Below, piece after piece: positions 43,483 through 53,150 of a DNA stretch of 64,000 nt. Numbering within the stretch: the first letter of the stretch is position 1; each line of letters begins with the position of its first letter. The notes beneath the pieces were generated by a model, which was not told the origin of the DNA, ran no database searches, and was given only the letters and a program-made list of their open reading frames with translations. A program made the translations under genes and the position numbers. The stretch comes from Desulfotalea sp. (GTDB lineage Bacteria; Desulfobacterota; Desulfobulbia; Desulfobulbales; Desulfocapsaceae): NCBI GenBank assembly GCA_002733995.1, contig NVXR01000037.1, forward strand, positions 1 to 64,000, written 5' to 3'.

Positions 43483-43842
43483 TTATACCGCAATATCCTT
43501 ATGCAACGGAGGAGGCGGTGTCCTGGTGATTTTCTTTGGAACCAATGTACTTGAGAAAAACGCTGAGCATCGCTGTCTCTTTTCAAAAGGACAATCAACT
43601 ATATTCCAGCACGGTGTGTGTCGAAGGAGTTTCTTAACAGCATTTAGACTAACCCCATGGACATGGACAATTTCACGAAGACACTCTATCCATTGAATGT
43701 CCCTCAAGGTATAATAACGCCATTTGCCTTTACGTTTTGGACTAATCAGACCAGCTTCTTCGTAATTTCTCAACGTACGAGGATGAAGTTCCAGCATTTC
43801 TGCAGCCATCCCGATGGTCAGCATTGCTTTATTTTCTTCCAT
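43483..43842 (-). CDS. MerR-family regulator with C-terminal cysteine cluster
   Basis: 119 aa. A MerR/HspR-type winged helix spans ~8-75 (LTIGMAAEMLELHPRTLRNYEEAGLI). A short tail holds three cysteines (Cys93, Cys99 and Cys107 by count, in CWNIVDCPFEKRQRC), then a Pro-rich end. The cysteines could bind a metal or FeS cluster or sense redox state. It lies inside the redox-module gene run between the two NrfD genes and probably controls it. Confidence 0.8.
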   Translation of the reverse strand: MEENKAMLTIGMAAEMLELHPRTLRNYEEAGLISPKRKGKWRYYTLRDIQWIECLREIVHVHGVSLNAVKKLLRHTPCWNIVDCPFEKRQRCSAFFSSTLVPKKITRTPPPPLHKDIAV

Positions 43843-43912
43843 TAGTCCACTCCTAGACAGTTAGATTAGAGACATCGCAGCTTTTAGCCCCGCGATTCTC
43901 TAATGACCAACA

Positions 43913-45085
43913 TTAATGATCGCTACTCTCATTAAAGGACTTATCCAAAAATTTCTCACCGATAACAAAGCCAAACCCAACCACACCCAACCCTGCAATA
44001 ACCAGTAGATACTCTGAAGTGGTCGGCATATAAGAAAAATGCTGGGGCACACCCACCAGCCCATAGTCCGCAGGCACGATCTGTCCAGAAACAACCATAT
44101 TATAACGTGAGAAGAATTGCCCTACCAAAACCATAAGAGCCGCAGTCGACATGGCGTGGATCGAAGAAAGCTTGCTGCCAACCAGGATAAGGCAAGGAAG
44201 AACAAGACCAATACCAATTTCAAAAAGCCAAAAAGGTGTTGATAAAGGACCTGACACCATGGAGTTTGCAGCCATGATCATCTCATCCGTTCCACAATAG
44301 GCATTCGCGAATTTCCAGCCGGTGGCTAGAATCACGAGAAAGGTCATCAACACCATTATTTTACCGGCTGTCTGCAGCCCCTTAAACGTATCCACAGTCA
44401 TCTTCCGCTTGTGTAACGCGTGTGAATAATGGGTAAAAAGTACCACCGCTGCGGCACCCGACAGTACGGCACAGGCAAGAAAGAAAATAGGCAGTTGCGA
44501 ACCATACCAGAACGGCCTGGAATTAAGTGACGCGAAAACCGACCCTAGATTGCTGTTGGCAAATGCTTCAGTCACAGCGCCAACAACCCCCAGCAGGATA
44601 GCTGCTGAAAATCTTTGCGTAACGATAAGATACAGTTCAAGAAACATGACACCAACCGCCATTCCATACAGGGTTCCCATCCACCAGATATTTGATGTAA
44701 CATTGGGGTGCAAAATCACCCCTAATGGCATGCGCCATGGATTTTCTATCTCAAGCCCAATAACCATAAACGCACCAAGCAGACTAATAATAGACAACCA
44801 GACCATGCGATTAGCCAACGGTGCCATCTGATTGCCACCAAATGCGTGACTAAACGCTGCAAGCACACATAGACCTGTAGAAATGATGGCAAAATATGCA
44901 TATACGCCTATCAGCATGCCCCAAGGCATTTCCCGGGTATTAGCAAAGGCGTGATGATGCCCAACCCATTGCGCGTATATGGCTCCGGATACACCTGCAA
45001 CAATCATCAGCAGACTCAGCCACATAAGCTTATTACTCGGTAACCTAATGTCTGGTGAACCACTAATCGTTAAATTGCCTTCCAT
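43913..45085 (-). CDS. NrfD/DsrP-like membrane quinone-interacting subunit (first copy)
   Basis: 390 aa with about ten transmembrane helices. Motifs ENPWRMPLGVILHPNVTSNIWWMG (~119-142) and ANSNLGSVFASL are shared with the second copy at 41674-42867. The two are clear paralogues, similar over their whole length. The protein is expected to oxidise or reduce menaquinol with the neighbouring Tat FeS and cytochrome proteins. The ATG follows AGGAGAG. Confidence 0.85.
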   Translation of the reverse strand: MEGNLTISGSPDIRLPSNKLMWLSLLMIVAGVSGAIYAQWVGHHHAFANTREMPWGMLIGVYAYFAIISTGLCVLAAFSHAFGGNQMAPLANRMVWLSIISLLGAFMVIGLEIENPWRMPLGVILHPNVTSNIWWMGTLYGMAVGVMFLELYLIVTQRFSAAILLGVVGAVTEAFANSNLGSVFASLNSRPFWYGSQLPIFFLACAVLSGAAAVVLFTHYSHALHKRKMTVDTFKGLQTAGKIMVLMTFLVILATGWKFANAYCGTDEMIMAANSMVSGPLSTPFWLFEIGIGLVLPCLILVGSKLSSIHAMSTAALMVLVGQFFSRYNMVVSGQIVPADYGLVGVPQHFSYMPTTSEYLLVIAGLGVVGFGFVIGEKFLDKSFNESSDH

Positions 45086-45232
45086 GTTAACTCTCCTTCG
45101 ATAGACTCTTATTAGACTTTACTTCCGCAAACATCCATAGGGTATATAAAGAAACAACACGGACAATCTTGCAGCTTATCTCCGCGCAAGATAGGACATG
45201 TCACTTCTTTACAGACCCTTATTTCTTTACGT

Positions 45233-45454
45233 TCAAACTACAGGTTTTGGTGAAATATGATCATTTTCCTCCCCCCCCAACTGGCATAGGGCAATCAAGG
45301 CTATGGGAGCACTAAAAGGTCCCAACACCACAAAGAGAACCAGGCAGAGTAAAAATAACAGTATCTCTCCAATCTTCTCCAACATCTCTGCAAAATTTAA
45401 GGAAATAGCTTTACACAGATTATGGGTTGCACCTTTAGATATGGAAATCGCCAT
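45233..45454 (-). CDS. Small membrane protein of the redox module
   Basis: 73 aa with an excellent ribosome site (AAAGGAG, seven bases before the ATG). The hydrophobic region at ~28-58 could form one long or two short helices, preceded by an amphipathic segment and followed by an acidic tail (GGEENDH). No family is recognised. Its position between the cytochrome and NrfD genes suggests a small accessory subunit. Confidence 0.6.
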   Translation of the reverse strand: MAISISKGATHNLCKAISLNFAEMLEKIGEILLFLLCLVLFVVLGPFSAPIALIALCQLGGEENDHISPKPVV

Positions 45455-45973
45455 GATGTTCTCCTTTGAGGATAGACAACTGATCTTTTAGTTCATTCCT
45501 ATTAAGCAAACGGCATGCCAGCCCCACACAGTTCTAACAATCAGCGAGCAACAAGACTTAACGTATTGATTTCACGCTAACTCCTCCACTTGCACAACGA
45601 GATCCTGCAACAACTGCCTCCACCACACCCTCCCGTAACGGCTCATTATACGCCCACATGTCCCACAACGGCGGGCTCATACTGCGCCCATACAGAGAAT
45701 GCACCAACTCATTGTTTTTACGTGATTACTCAACATAGAACATGTTTTACAGAGGAAAACAGGCCACATCAATCGACATAACGAGGTTAATTACATTATT
45801 TAATAAGCAGTGATTCAAGCTAGTTAGAGACACAAAATAAAGAAAGGACGTAAAATACGCCCTAATGGGGATATAATGGTGAAAACGAGGGATAGTTTTG
45901 CAGTATTAGAGACGAAACAAAAAGAATGGGTGCCGAAAGGCACCCAATAAGTAAGACAAGAACAGAGACCGAT
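45455..45973. other. Intergenic between small membrane protein and cytochrome genes
   Basis: 519 bp. It contains the GGACG-N7-CGCCC motif (45846-45862) and further RCGCCCA half sites near 45650 and 45688. No gene with a start signal is seen. Confidence 0.5.
45846..45862. promoter_or_regulatory. GGACG-TAAAATA-CGCCC inverted repeat
   Basis: The same 5-7-5 layout as 43293-43309. The shared string AAAATACGCCCTAATG is identical between the sites apart from strand. Confidence 0.55.
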
Positions 45974-46390
45974 TTAATGTTCTTTTTCGCCTACAACCTC
46001 ACCAATCAAGCGAGCATGCCCACGAACGCCTATATGACAAGCGGTACAACGTGTATTTGAGGCAAAGGCAGTAGAACCATCATGACACGCCCCACAATAC
46101 CCACCCTCATAAAGAGTTTGCATGGTAAAATCATCGTTTTCTTCAGCAGCTCCGGCTTCCATTTCAAATAAGTCATCGTGACATGAATCGCAATCCAGTT
46201 CGGCTCCCATGGTGTGTATCTTATGTTCAAAAACAACTGACTTCACAGGTTTTACCCAAACAATTGGACTCTTCGGGCCATAGGTGTCTTCATCATATTC
46301 CTCTTCTGCTGCTCCATTCCCACTTGCATACACCAGAACTGTAGAAAGTAACAACACAGCTAAAACCGTCAATATTTGAATATTTTTCAT
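45974..46390 (-). CDS. Triheme c-type cytochrome (c3/c7-like)
   Basis: 138 aa with an N-terminal signal (cleavage near YASG, ~23). Three heme-binding motifs are present: CDSCH, CGACH and CTACH. A preceding FEHKIHT supplies distal His ligands as in c7/c3-type cytochromes. It is expected to be periplasmic and to carry electrons for the NrfD/FeS module. Three hemes recall DsrJ, but the sequence around them is not DsrJ-like. Confidence 0.85.
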   Translation of the reverse strand: MKNIQILTVLAVLLLSTVLVYASGNGAAEEEYDEDTYGPKSPIVWVKPVKSVVFEHKIHTMGAELDCDSCHDDLFEMEAGAAEENDDFTMQTLYEGGYCGACHDGSTAFASNTRCTACHIGVRGHARLIGEVVGEKEH

Positions 46391-46527
46391 TTTCTTCTCC
46401 TACGTATCACAGTCACTCCTCCCATTACAGAGGGAGTATATTAGTACCTTATTGCTATTGCCAAAAACTCAATGGATAGACCACTTATCCCAACGTACAT
46501 CCAGTTTGCCGGACTGAGGGAGCCTCT

Positions 46528-47289
46528 CTATGAATTTATATAGAATACGTTCGGTACCGCACCTGTCTCAGGTCGCAAGACCCAAACCATAGTTTCTGGT
46601 GAATGTACAAGTTGAAAAACACGGCTTTCAGGGTCCGCAAGATTTCCAAAAACTCGTACATCAGCAGGGCAGGCCTCTACACAGGCGGTGGTGATTTTAC
46701 CTTTAGAGAGCCTGCTTTCCAGACAGAAGTCGCATTTATCAACCGCCCTTGTTTCTTCTTTGAAATATCGTGCATTATATGGGCACGCTGCCATGCAGGT
46801 TTTACAGCCAATGCATCGACTGGGATTCATAACTACAATTCCTGTTTTTTCATCCTTCCAGGTTGCCGTTGTTGGACACACGCGCACACAAGGTGGCCTG
46901 TTGCAATGGTTACAGAGTACCGGCATAAAGATTGTCTCATACTTATCGCCCCCCAATGACCGCCTTTTTTCCAGAATGGTTGTTCTAAACCCATAGCTCG
47001 GCACATTATTAGTTTTTACACAGGCATCTTTACACTGTTCACAGTCGATACATAACCTCTCTCTCAAAACCATACTATAGTGAGGGTTGTAAGGATATTT
47101 GCCAGGTTCAGGAATGACACCACCTGAAGCATGAGCATTTCTCACAGAAGTAAGAGAAAGGACACTTCCGCCAAGGTACATGCCGCTCACCGCGAAGCCT
47201 AGCTTCAAAAACGCTCTTCTCTCTGCCGATGGCAGATTGCTGATATCTTCACTTTCTATCTTTTCTAGATCATCAATTTTCATTCTCAA
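46528..47289 (-). CDS. Tat-exported four-cluster FeS protein (NrfC/DsrO-like)
   Basis: 253 aa. The twin-arginine signal RRAFLKLG lies at ~24-31, followed by a hydrophobic stretch and a cleavage-like NAHASG. Four Cys groups for [4Fe-4S] clusters follow: CIDCEQCKDAC, CNHCNRPPCVRVCP, CIGCKTCMAACP and CDFCLESR...CVEACP. It links the periplasmic cytochrome to NrfD. No molybdopterin or other catalytic subunit gene is adjacent. It is the first gene of the minus-strand run. Confidence 0.88.
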   Translation of the reverse strand: MRMKIDDLEKIESEDISNLPSAERRAFLKLGFAVSGMYLGGSVLSLTSVRNAHASGGVIPEPGKYPYNPHYSMVLRERLCIDCEQCKDACVKTNNVPSYGFRTTILEKRRSLGGDKYETIFMPVLCNHCNRPPCVRVCPTTATWKDEKTGIVVMNPSRCIGCKTCMAACPYNARYFKEETRAVDKCDFCLESRLSKGKITTACVEACPADVRVFGNLADPESRVFQLVHSPETMVWVLRPETGAVPNVFYINS

Positions 47290-47948
47290 ACCTCTTAATT
47301 TACTCTACACCCTGGAGATTGCATAGATTCAGGACAATAAGGCACTTACCACCTATTCTAACAATAATAAAAAACAGGTTCTGACCGGATCTACAGAAAA
47401 CACAATTCGTTATATACTCAATACTTTACACTAACGTCATTAGTGTATTACCCCAAACAACACCTTTAAATCCTTGCGAAAAAGACCCTATCGTAAAAAG
47501 TAAAAATCTAAAAGATGCAGCACCCATTAGACTAAAGCCGCCACCGGGACACTTACTCTGATTTTTCACTTTTACCAGGGGGAACAGATAAATCCCCAGA
47601 ACGGATTCTCCGAGAGATTGGCCCTCGAAAAGAACAAGTAATTGTTCAATTACACGCAACTGTACCGTTTTAAATGATCGTTCTATTTTTGTCAATAGCC
47701 TCAAACTCAGCTATTTGTTCATGGGAATCCCCCCACATATTGCTAATGACTCCCCCTATTCTTCTACCCTGCAGAGACGACGGTACCCCAGACACCCTTA
47801 GCTCTCCCTATCTTAAAGGATGTACCGCAAAATATCATATATCCAACGGAGTAGCAAAAAACCACAGTTGCCAATAACAACAACATGCTATACTAGTCCT
47901 ACTGGGGTTCATTTCTTTCTCTTCAATCCACATGTAATTATAATCCAA
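47290..47948. other. Divergent intergenic region
   Basis: 659 bp between the FeS gene and the SpoIIE gene. A 92-codon minus-strand frame (47426-47704) lacks a ribosome site and family features. Nothing else is recognised. Confidence 0.4.
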
Positions 47949-49691
47949 ATGTTTGGCAGACCAACCAGCCTTCGACAACAAACGGCACTTTACATCCTGA
48001 CCCCCGTGTGCGCCCTGCTCATCATGGTTGAGCTTATCGGATTTCGGTCCATAAGAACAATGCTCCTCCATCAGATGCAAAACACGGCAATATCCCATCT
48101 GCAAATGACCGCTAACCATATTGAAACTGGTTTACGTCTACCTAAGACATTACTGGCAAAATTAACAACAGAATCCCCGGGTGAAGTCAAAGATTTTCTC
48201 GCCGAAACAATACGTACAATTGAAGGTGTTATTGAACTTAAACTCACAGAACATACACCCTCAACACCTCAACCTATGCCAAGGACAGAAAGTACGGTGA
48301 GAGTATACTACCATCCTCTCTTTAAAAACAATACAGTCGTCCTGGATGCCGATTATGCTCAAAAAGATAAAATAAACAGCTACAGCGCTCAACTCACCAT
48401 ATCATTTTACGACCTCATTGGACGCATACCACAGGCACCATGGTGGAGCGGCCTCAACACATTCATGCTTGATGCCAAGGGTAATATTCTCAGCCCCGAC
48501 CACATCCCCCTAGCCGTCAAAAGCGATTCCCCAACAACCTCCCCCTACATATCAAAAGAAAACAGGACGAGATTACAGGCGCTTATCGCCACCAGCAGCA
48601 CCGGCATTATGCCCGCCGACGACAACCCAACACCAGAAGTCATATATGGCTATCGTACCCTAAAAGAAGCCCCATGGACCATGGTCATAATCTCTGATGG
48701 CGCATCCATCCTGAAACCATTGAACACCTTTCGCTGGGCATACCTCACCACGTCACTACTAATAACTGCTTTAATGCTCTTTCTTCTCAATCTTATGGCG
48801 AGTCGAATTATCAGGATAGCGAAACAACTTGCAGAAACTGCGGACCGATTGTCTAACGGTTATTTTGATACCCCGCTTCAACTGGATCGTAATGATGAAA
48901 TGGGTCAACTCGTAAAGAGTTTTAATGCCATGAGCGGGCAATTGCAAAAAGGGGTTAAACTGCAAAAATCCATAATCCTCGCCGGTGAAATTCAACAGGG
49001 ATTGTTGCCGCAGGCAGAATACAAAGACCATAAATTTGAAGCCTTTGGTGTCTCTCTTCCCTGTGACGAAACCGGTGGTGATTTTTTTGATATCATCCCC
49101 TGTAACAGGGGTAAACTATTCCTCGTTATAGGTGATGTGGTAGGTCATGGAATTGGCGCAGCTTTACTTATGGCAACAACCAGAGCCCTCGTAAGGAGTG
49201 AAATTGAACATGCGGATAACCTTGCATCCTGTGTGGGCCGGGTGAACAATCTTCTGTATCGCGACACAGAAAGTTCCGGCAGCTTTTCCACCCTTTTCAT
49301 CCTCTCTCTTGAACGATCAAATACAACATTGCGCTGGGTGCGCGCTGGACATGAACCAGCAATGCTTTACAATTTAGATCAGGGTTCATTCACAGAGTTA
49401 AAAGAAAAAGGAGTAGCTCTAGGCATAAACCCTACTGTTGTCTTCGAGGAAAACAGCGTCGAACTTCCACCAGGCGAGCACCTGATCCTCATTAACAGTG
49501 ACGGGGTTACTGATTTGGAAAACTTGCACGGAGAACGATTTGGCAGATTACGCCTGCAGCAGATTGTAAAGCGTTTTGCTCGATACTCGGCAGAAGCGAT
49601 ACTATCCGCAATATGTGCCGAGATCAAAACTTTTGCAAACAACAGACGGCCAGAAGATGACATCACCATTGTCATCGCCAAAATCCATTAA
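47949..49691 (+). CDS. Membrane-anchored SpoIIE-type (PP2C) phosphatase with HAMP
   Basis: 580 aa from the ATG at 47949; an upstream extension to 47820 has no signals. Membrane helices at ~14-32 and ~265-288 flank an extracytoplasmic sensor of ~230 residues. HAMP (~290-340) is followed by the SpoIIE domain (~360-580) with the metal-binding aspartates of ETGGDFFD, IGDVVGHG, NSDGVTD and EDDITIV. It should dephosphorylate a STAS antagonist, most likely the one at 53150-53500. It begins a plus-strand run of five tightly spaced genes. Confidence 0.85.
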   Translation: MFGRPTSLRQQTALYILTPVCALLIMVELIGFRSIRTMLLHQMQNTAISHLQMTANHIETGLRLPKTLLAKLTTESPGEVKDFLAETIRTIEGVIELKLTEHTPSTPQPMPRTESTVRVYYHPLFKNNTVVLDADYAQKDKINSYSAQLTISFYDLIGRIPQAPWWSGLNTFMLDAKGNILSPDHIPLAVKSDSPTTSPYISKENRTRLQALIATSSTGIMPADDNPTPEVIYGYRTLKEAPWTMVIISDGASILKPLNTFRWAYLTTSLLITALMLFLLNLMASRIIRIAKQLAETADRLSNGYFDTPLQLDRNDEMGQLVKSFNAMSGQLQKGVKLQKSIILAGEIQQGLLPQAEYKDHKFEAFGVSLPCDETGGDFFDIIPCNRGKLFLVIGDVVGHGIGAALLMATTRALVRSEIEHADNLASCVGRVNNLLYRDTESSGSFSTLFILSLERSNTTLRWVRAGHEPAMLYNLDQGSFTELKEKGVALGINPTVVFEENSVELPPGEHLILINSDGVTDLENLHGERFGRLRLQQIVKRFARYSAEAILSAICAEIKTFANNRRPEDDITIVIAKIH

Positions 49692-49701
49692 GATTCACAC
49701 T

Positions 49702-52221
49702 ATGATTAAGAAATCAGTAGCACATCGAGTCACCCAAAAATCCCTCTTCCACTGGGTATTTACCGGTAATCTCAAATTACAATGCATTCTACTGCTGATA
49801 ATTATTCTCATAGTTGTTGCCCGGGTCATTCCTCTTGAAATGCAAAAGCGCATAATCAATGATTCAATTGCGCTTAAAAACTTGGATGGCCTGTTGGTCT
49901 ACAGCATAATATATATAGCAGCAATCACCGCAGCTGGAGCGCTCAAACTCGCCATCAACTACCTACAGGCCTTTATTGGCGAAAAGGCCATGAACCAGAT
50001 GCGCAAGGAGCTCTATGAACATATTCTTACGTTACCCCTAGGCTTCTTCCGCACCACACAACCGGGAATGGTTGTCGCTTCTCTGATGACAGAGCTGAGC
50101 ACAGCCGGTACCTTTGCAGGGATGGCCTTTGCTGTACCTCTTACCAACATTTTGACTCTACTCTCATTTGCGACATACCTTTTGTGGCTCAACACCAAAC
50201 TTGCCGCTGCCACCCTGCTCATTTATCCTGTTGTGGTCTTCATCGTCCCAATTCTACAAAAAAGAGCAAACACAGCGAATAAAAGACGGGTGGATTTATC
50301 ACGTTCTACATCGAGTCAGATTGCCGAAACAATTTCCGGAATTAATGAAGTACAAGTCCATGGTGCCTTCGCTGAGGAAAATAGAAAATTTGGCCAATTA
50401 GCCGATGAGTTGAAAAAAATCAGAATACGCTGGTCACTTTTTCGTTTTGCCATAAAAACTGCCAACAATTATTTTGTAGGACTTGGGCCATTTATAGTTT
50501 TTATTTTTGGTGGCTATCTTGTCATGCACGGCCAACTTGAACTTGGTGCAATGGTTGCCTTCCTGTCGGCCCAGGAAAAGCTCTTTGATCCCTGGAAGGA
50601 ACTTATCGACTTCTACCAGACATACCAGGATGCATCAATTCGTTATAAACGAACCATGGACTACTTTGACTCTCCTCCGGGATTTCCTCTATTAACATCT
50701 GAAATTGCACCGACAATGGTTTCAGGTAACGTGGACATCCGAGAGCTTTCTTTCCAAACCCCAGATGGACACCGTCTCCTCAGTGGTATGACATTTTCTC
50801 TAAAAGCCGGGGAGCATCTTGCTGTTGTTGGTTTCTCTGGAAGTGGCAAAAGTACCTTGATTCAATGCATTGGAAAAATGTATTCCTACACGGGAGGATC
50901 AATTAAAATTGATGGAATTGAGCTGTCTTCTATCAGTAAAAAAGCTGTCATTCAAGACATAGGTTATGTTGCCCAAAATCCTTTCATTTTTACCAGTACT
51001 ATTCAGGAGAACCTGCTCTACGCAAGAAGAGCAATGGCTCCCAAAAAGAATTGGAAAGGCGAATCGGAAGTCATAGATCTTGACAGACTGATTCTCGTTC
51101 TTCAGCAGGTTGGGCTCTTCGTCGATGTAATGCGCTTTGGACTAGACACCATCATTGACGTCAATGACAAAAAATCAATGGCTATTATCATCCGTATCAG
51201 AGGGAGACTACGAGCAAACTTCGGCAATAAGCTTAAAAAATCAGTAGAGTTTTACACCATGGATTCATATCATCACAACTCCAGTGTGGCTGAGAACATC
51301 ATCTTCGGTTCAAGTACAAAGTCCACCTTTAGCCCACACCTTATCCCTGAAAATAAAAATTTCCTCCTTTTTTTACGACTTGAAAAATTATTACAGCCAT
51401 TGTTGCAACTCGGTGTAATACTGGCGAGAGAGGCAGTCGACCTCTTTTCAGGGCTGGATAGCATGGATCTGTTTTTTGCAAAAAGTCCGGTCCCCTCCGA
51501 CAAATTAAATGAATGTGAAAAGATTTTAGGTACACTCAAGTCTAAGGAGATTGAGGGTCTTGCCAAGACAGAACAAACCCTCCTCCTTTCTATTGCACTT
51601 AAGTTTACCCCAAGTCTGCACACCATGCTCAGTCTTCCAGCAGAACTACAGACAAGGATCCTACAGGCCAGACAGCAATTCCCCGAATGGTGCAACAAGA
51701 GAGTCCCTGGACTTTTTAACTATTACAGTGAAACACGTTATCTGCCAAACCAGTCAATTCTTAACAATATTCTTTTTGGCAAGATTCGTCCGGGATTTCC
51801 AGCTGCCCAAGAAGTAATCAACCAGTCAATAACTCATCTTTTAATTGAAGAGGATTACCTGGAAACTGTTGCAGAAATTGGCATGGAATTCCATGTAGGC
51901 AATATGGGAGATAAACTCTCAGGCGGACAACGGCAAAAACTCGCCATTGCAAGGGTACTGTTAAAACAACCTAAAATTATTTTGATGGATGAAGCTACCT
52001 CAGCCCTCGACAATAAGTCTCAAAGCAGAATCCAGAGGTTAATGACCACAAGATGGAAAGACAAACGCACCGTCATAGCCGTTGTACATCGGCTTGATAT
52101 TATTGCTGATTTTGACAAAATAGCCGTGACTAAAGCCGGTAAGATTATAGAATTTGGCACCTACAAGGACCTCATAGCGCAAAAAGGAGCACTCCATGAG
52201 CTTATCTATGGACGACAGTAA
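49702..52221 (+). CDS. ABC exporter-like protein with a large insertion in the ATPase domain
   Basis: 839 aa from the ATG at 49702, ten bases after the phosphatase gene. An ABC exporter membrane domain (~20-310) is followed by an ATPase domain with Walker A GFSGSGKST (~377-385) and Q-loop AQNPFIF (~434-440). The signature LSGGQRQ comes only at ~739, then Walker B IILMDEATSALD and the H-loop VVHR. The Q-loop-to-signature distance is ~300 residues against ~60 normally. The ~240-residue insert contains two further NxxFG segments (SVAENIIFGS, SILNNILFGK) that echo TIQENLLYA. The substrate is unknown. Confidence 0.8.
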   Translation: MIKKSVAHRVTQKSLFHWVFTGNLKLQCILLLIIILIVVARVIPLEMQKRIINDSIALKNLDGLLVYSIIYIAAITAAGALKLAINYLQAFIGEKAMNQMRKELYEHILTLPLGFFRTTQPGMVVASLMTELSTAGTFAGMAFAVPLTNILTLLSFATYLLWLNTKLAAATLLIYPVVVFIVPILQKRANTANKRRVDLSRSTSSQIAETISGINEVQVHGAFAEENRKFGQLADELKKIRIRWSLFRFAIKTANNYFVGLGPFIVFIFGGYLVMHGQLELGAMVAFLSAQEKLFDPWKELIDFYQTYQDASIRYKRTMDYFDSPPGFPLLTSEIAPTMVSGNVDIRELSFQTPDGHRLLSGMTFSLKAGEHLAVVGFSGSGKSTLIQCIGKMYSYTGGSIKIDGIELSSISKKAVIQDIGYVAQNPFIFTSTIQENLLYARRAMAPKKNWKGESEVIDLDRLILVLQQVGLFVDVMRFGLDTIIDVNDKKSMAIIIRIRGRLRANFGNKLKKSVEFYTMDSYHHNSSVAENIIFGSSTKSTFSPHLIPENKNFLLFLRLEKLLQPLLQLGVILAREAVDLFSGLDSMDLFFAKSPVPSDKLNECEKILGTLKSKEIEGLAKTEQTLLLSIALKFTPSLHTMLSLPAELQTRILQARQQFPEWCNKRVPGLFNYYSETRYLPNQSILNNILFGKIRPGFPAAQEVINQSITHLLIEEDYLETVAEIGMEFHVGNMGDKLSGGQRQKLAIARVLLKQPKIILMDEATSALDNKSQSRIQRLMTTRWKDKRTVIAVVHRLDIIADFDKIAVTKAGKIIEFGTYKDLIAQKGALHELIYGRQ

Positions 52222-52708
52222 ACAAGTTTCAGAAATGCAGCAAAACCTGGAAATGCTCCAGGAGCTGGCTTTTTTTTCCGACCTACCTGTAAAAGCCATT
52301 AAACTACTTGCCTTTGTAGCTGAACATCAGCATTTCAGTAAAAACGAGATTATTTTTGAAGAAGGTGACGACTATGGTAAGGCCTACATCATCATATCTG
52401 GCCAGCTAAACCTGATGAAAAAGAATCAAAAGCAAGAGAACGTTGTGCAACAGTTCGGCAAAGGAGAACTGCTCGGCACCCTGTCTCTGCTTGGTGTAAT
52501 GCCAGCACTTTTTTCATTAAAAGCATGCTGCGACACGACCGTTCTCACAATTGCGCGTGAACATTTCACAAAAATCCAGGTACAGTTCCCTGAAACGACC
52601 GCGATTTCACTCAAAGCACTGCTCCGGGAAGTCTATCAATGGGAACGCAAAAATCTCACCCATGCAAAACTTTGTTGCCTCAACCAGACAGGAGCAACCA
52701 TATTGTAA
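52196..52708 (+). CDS. Cyclic nucleotide-binding (Crp-type cNMP) domain protein
   Basis: 170 aa. A single cNMP-binding beta-roll spans ~20-140 (IIFEEGDDYGKAYIIISGQLNLM, GELLGTLSLLG). The phosphate-binding cassette lacks the usual R-x-A/S-A pair, so nucleotide binding is uncertain. There is no DNA-binding domain. It overlaps the ABC gene by 26 bases, with ribosome site AAAGGAG, and presumably regulates the ABC protein or the kinase that follows. Confidence 0.8.
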   Translation: MSLSMDDSKQVSEMQQNLEMLQELAFFSDLPVKAIKLLAFVAEHQHFSKNEIIFEEGDDYGKAYIIISGQLNLMKKNQKQENVVQQFGKGELLGTLSLLGVMPALFSLKACCDTTVLTIAREHFTKIQVQFPETTAISLKALLREVYQWERKNLTHAKLCCLNQTGATIL

Positions 52709-52709
52709 A

Positions 52710-53150
52710 ATGATCCATTCATTTCAAATTCAAAAAGATCGAGATGGCTTGATATTACTATCTGAACAATTGCAGATTATCAGCAAAAAATGGCATCTCC
52801 CTAAAAAAGAGATCCTCCAGCTCAACCTGATTCTTGATGAACTTATTTCCAATATCATTGCCCATGGGGGTGGCTGTACAACGTGTCCAATTGAAATCAC
52901 CATGACCAAAACAACACACGAATTTAACGTACAGTTGTCAGACGGTGGACCAGCTTTTGACCCTACCCAACACAAACTCACCGACACAACTCTCCCCATT
53001 GACAAAAGAGAATGTGGTGGCTTAGGTATTCTTTTTATCCGTAAATTCAGTGACTGCTGTAGCTATAAGAGAATAGATGGAAAGAATATTTTTAATTTTA
53101 CAAAAAAATACCAAGAGAGTACAGATTGCCAAACATCTGTAAAAAAATAA
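52710..53150 (+). CDS. RsbW-like anti-sigma/anti-antagonist serine kinase
   Basis: 146 aa from the ATG at 52710, one base after the preceding stop. It has the HATPase_c_2 features: N-box LILDELISNIIAHGG (~35-49), G1 DGGPAFDP (~80-87) and G2 GGLGILFIRKFSD (~106-118). It would phosphorylate the STAS partner and may bind a sigma factor or another output. It overlaps the STAS start by one base (TAATG). Confidence 0.85.
   Translation: MIHSFQIQKDRDGLILLSEQLQIISKKWHLPKKEILQLNLILDELISNIIAHGGGCTTCPIEITMTKTTHEFNVQLSDGGPAFDPTQHKLTDTTLPIDKRECGGLGILFIRKFSDCCSYKRIDGKNIFNFTKKYQESTDCQTSVKK

Noticed and set aside
45590..45781. 63-codon Pro/His/Thr-rich frame
   Set aside because: No start signal; it covers the operator-bearing gap and looks non-coding.
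45974..47289. Calling the cytochrome and FeS genes dsrJ and dsrO
   Set aside because: Heme count and layout are similar, but the cytochrome lacks DsrJ-type sequence and dsrMK are absent.
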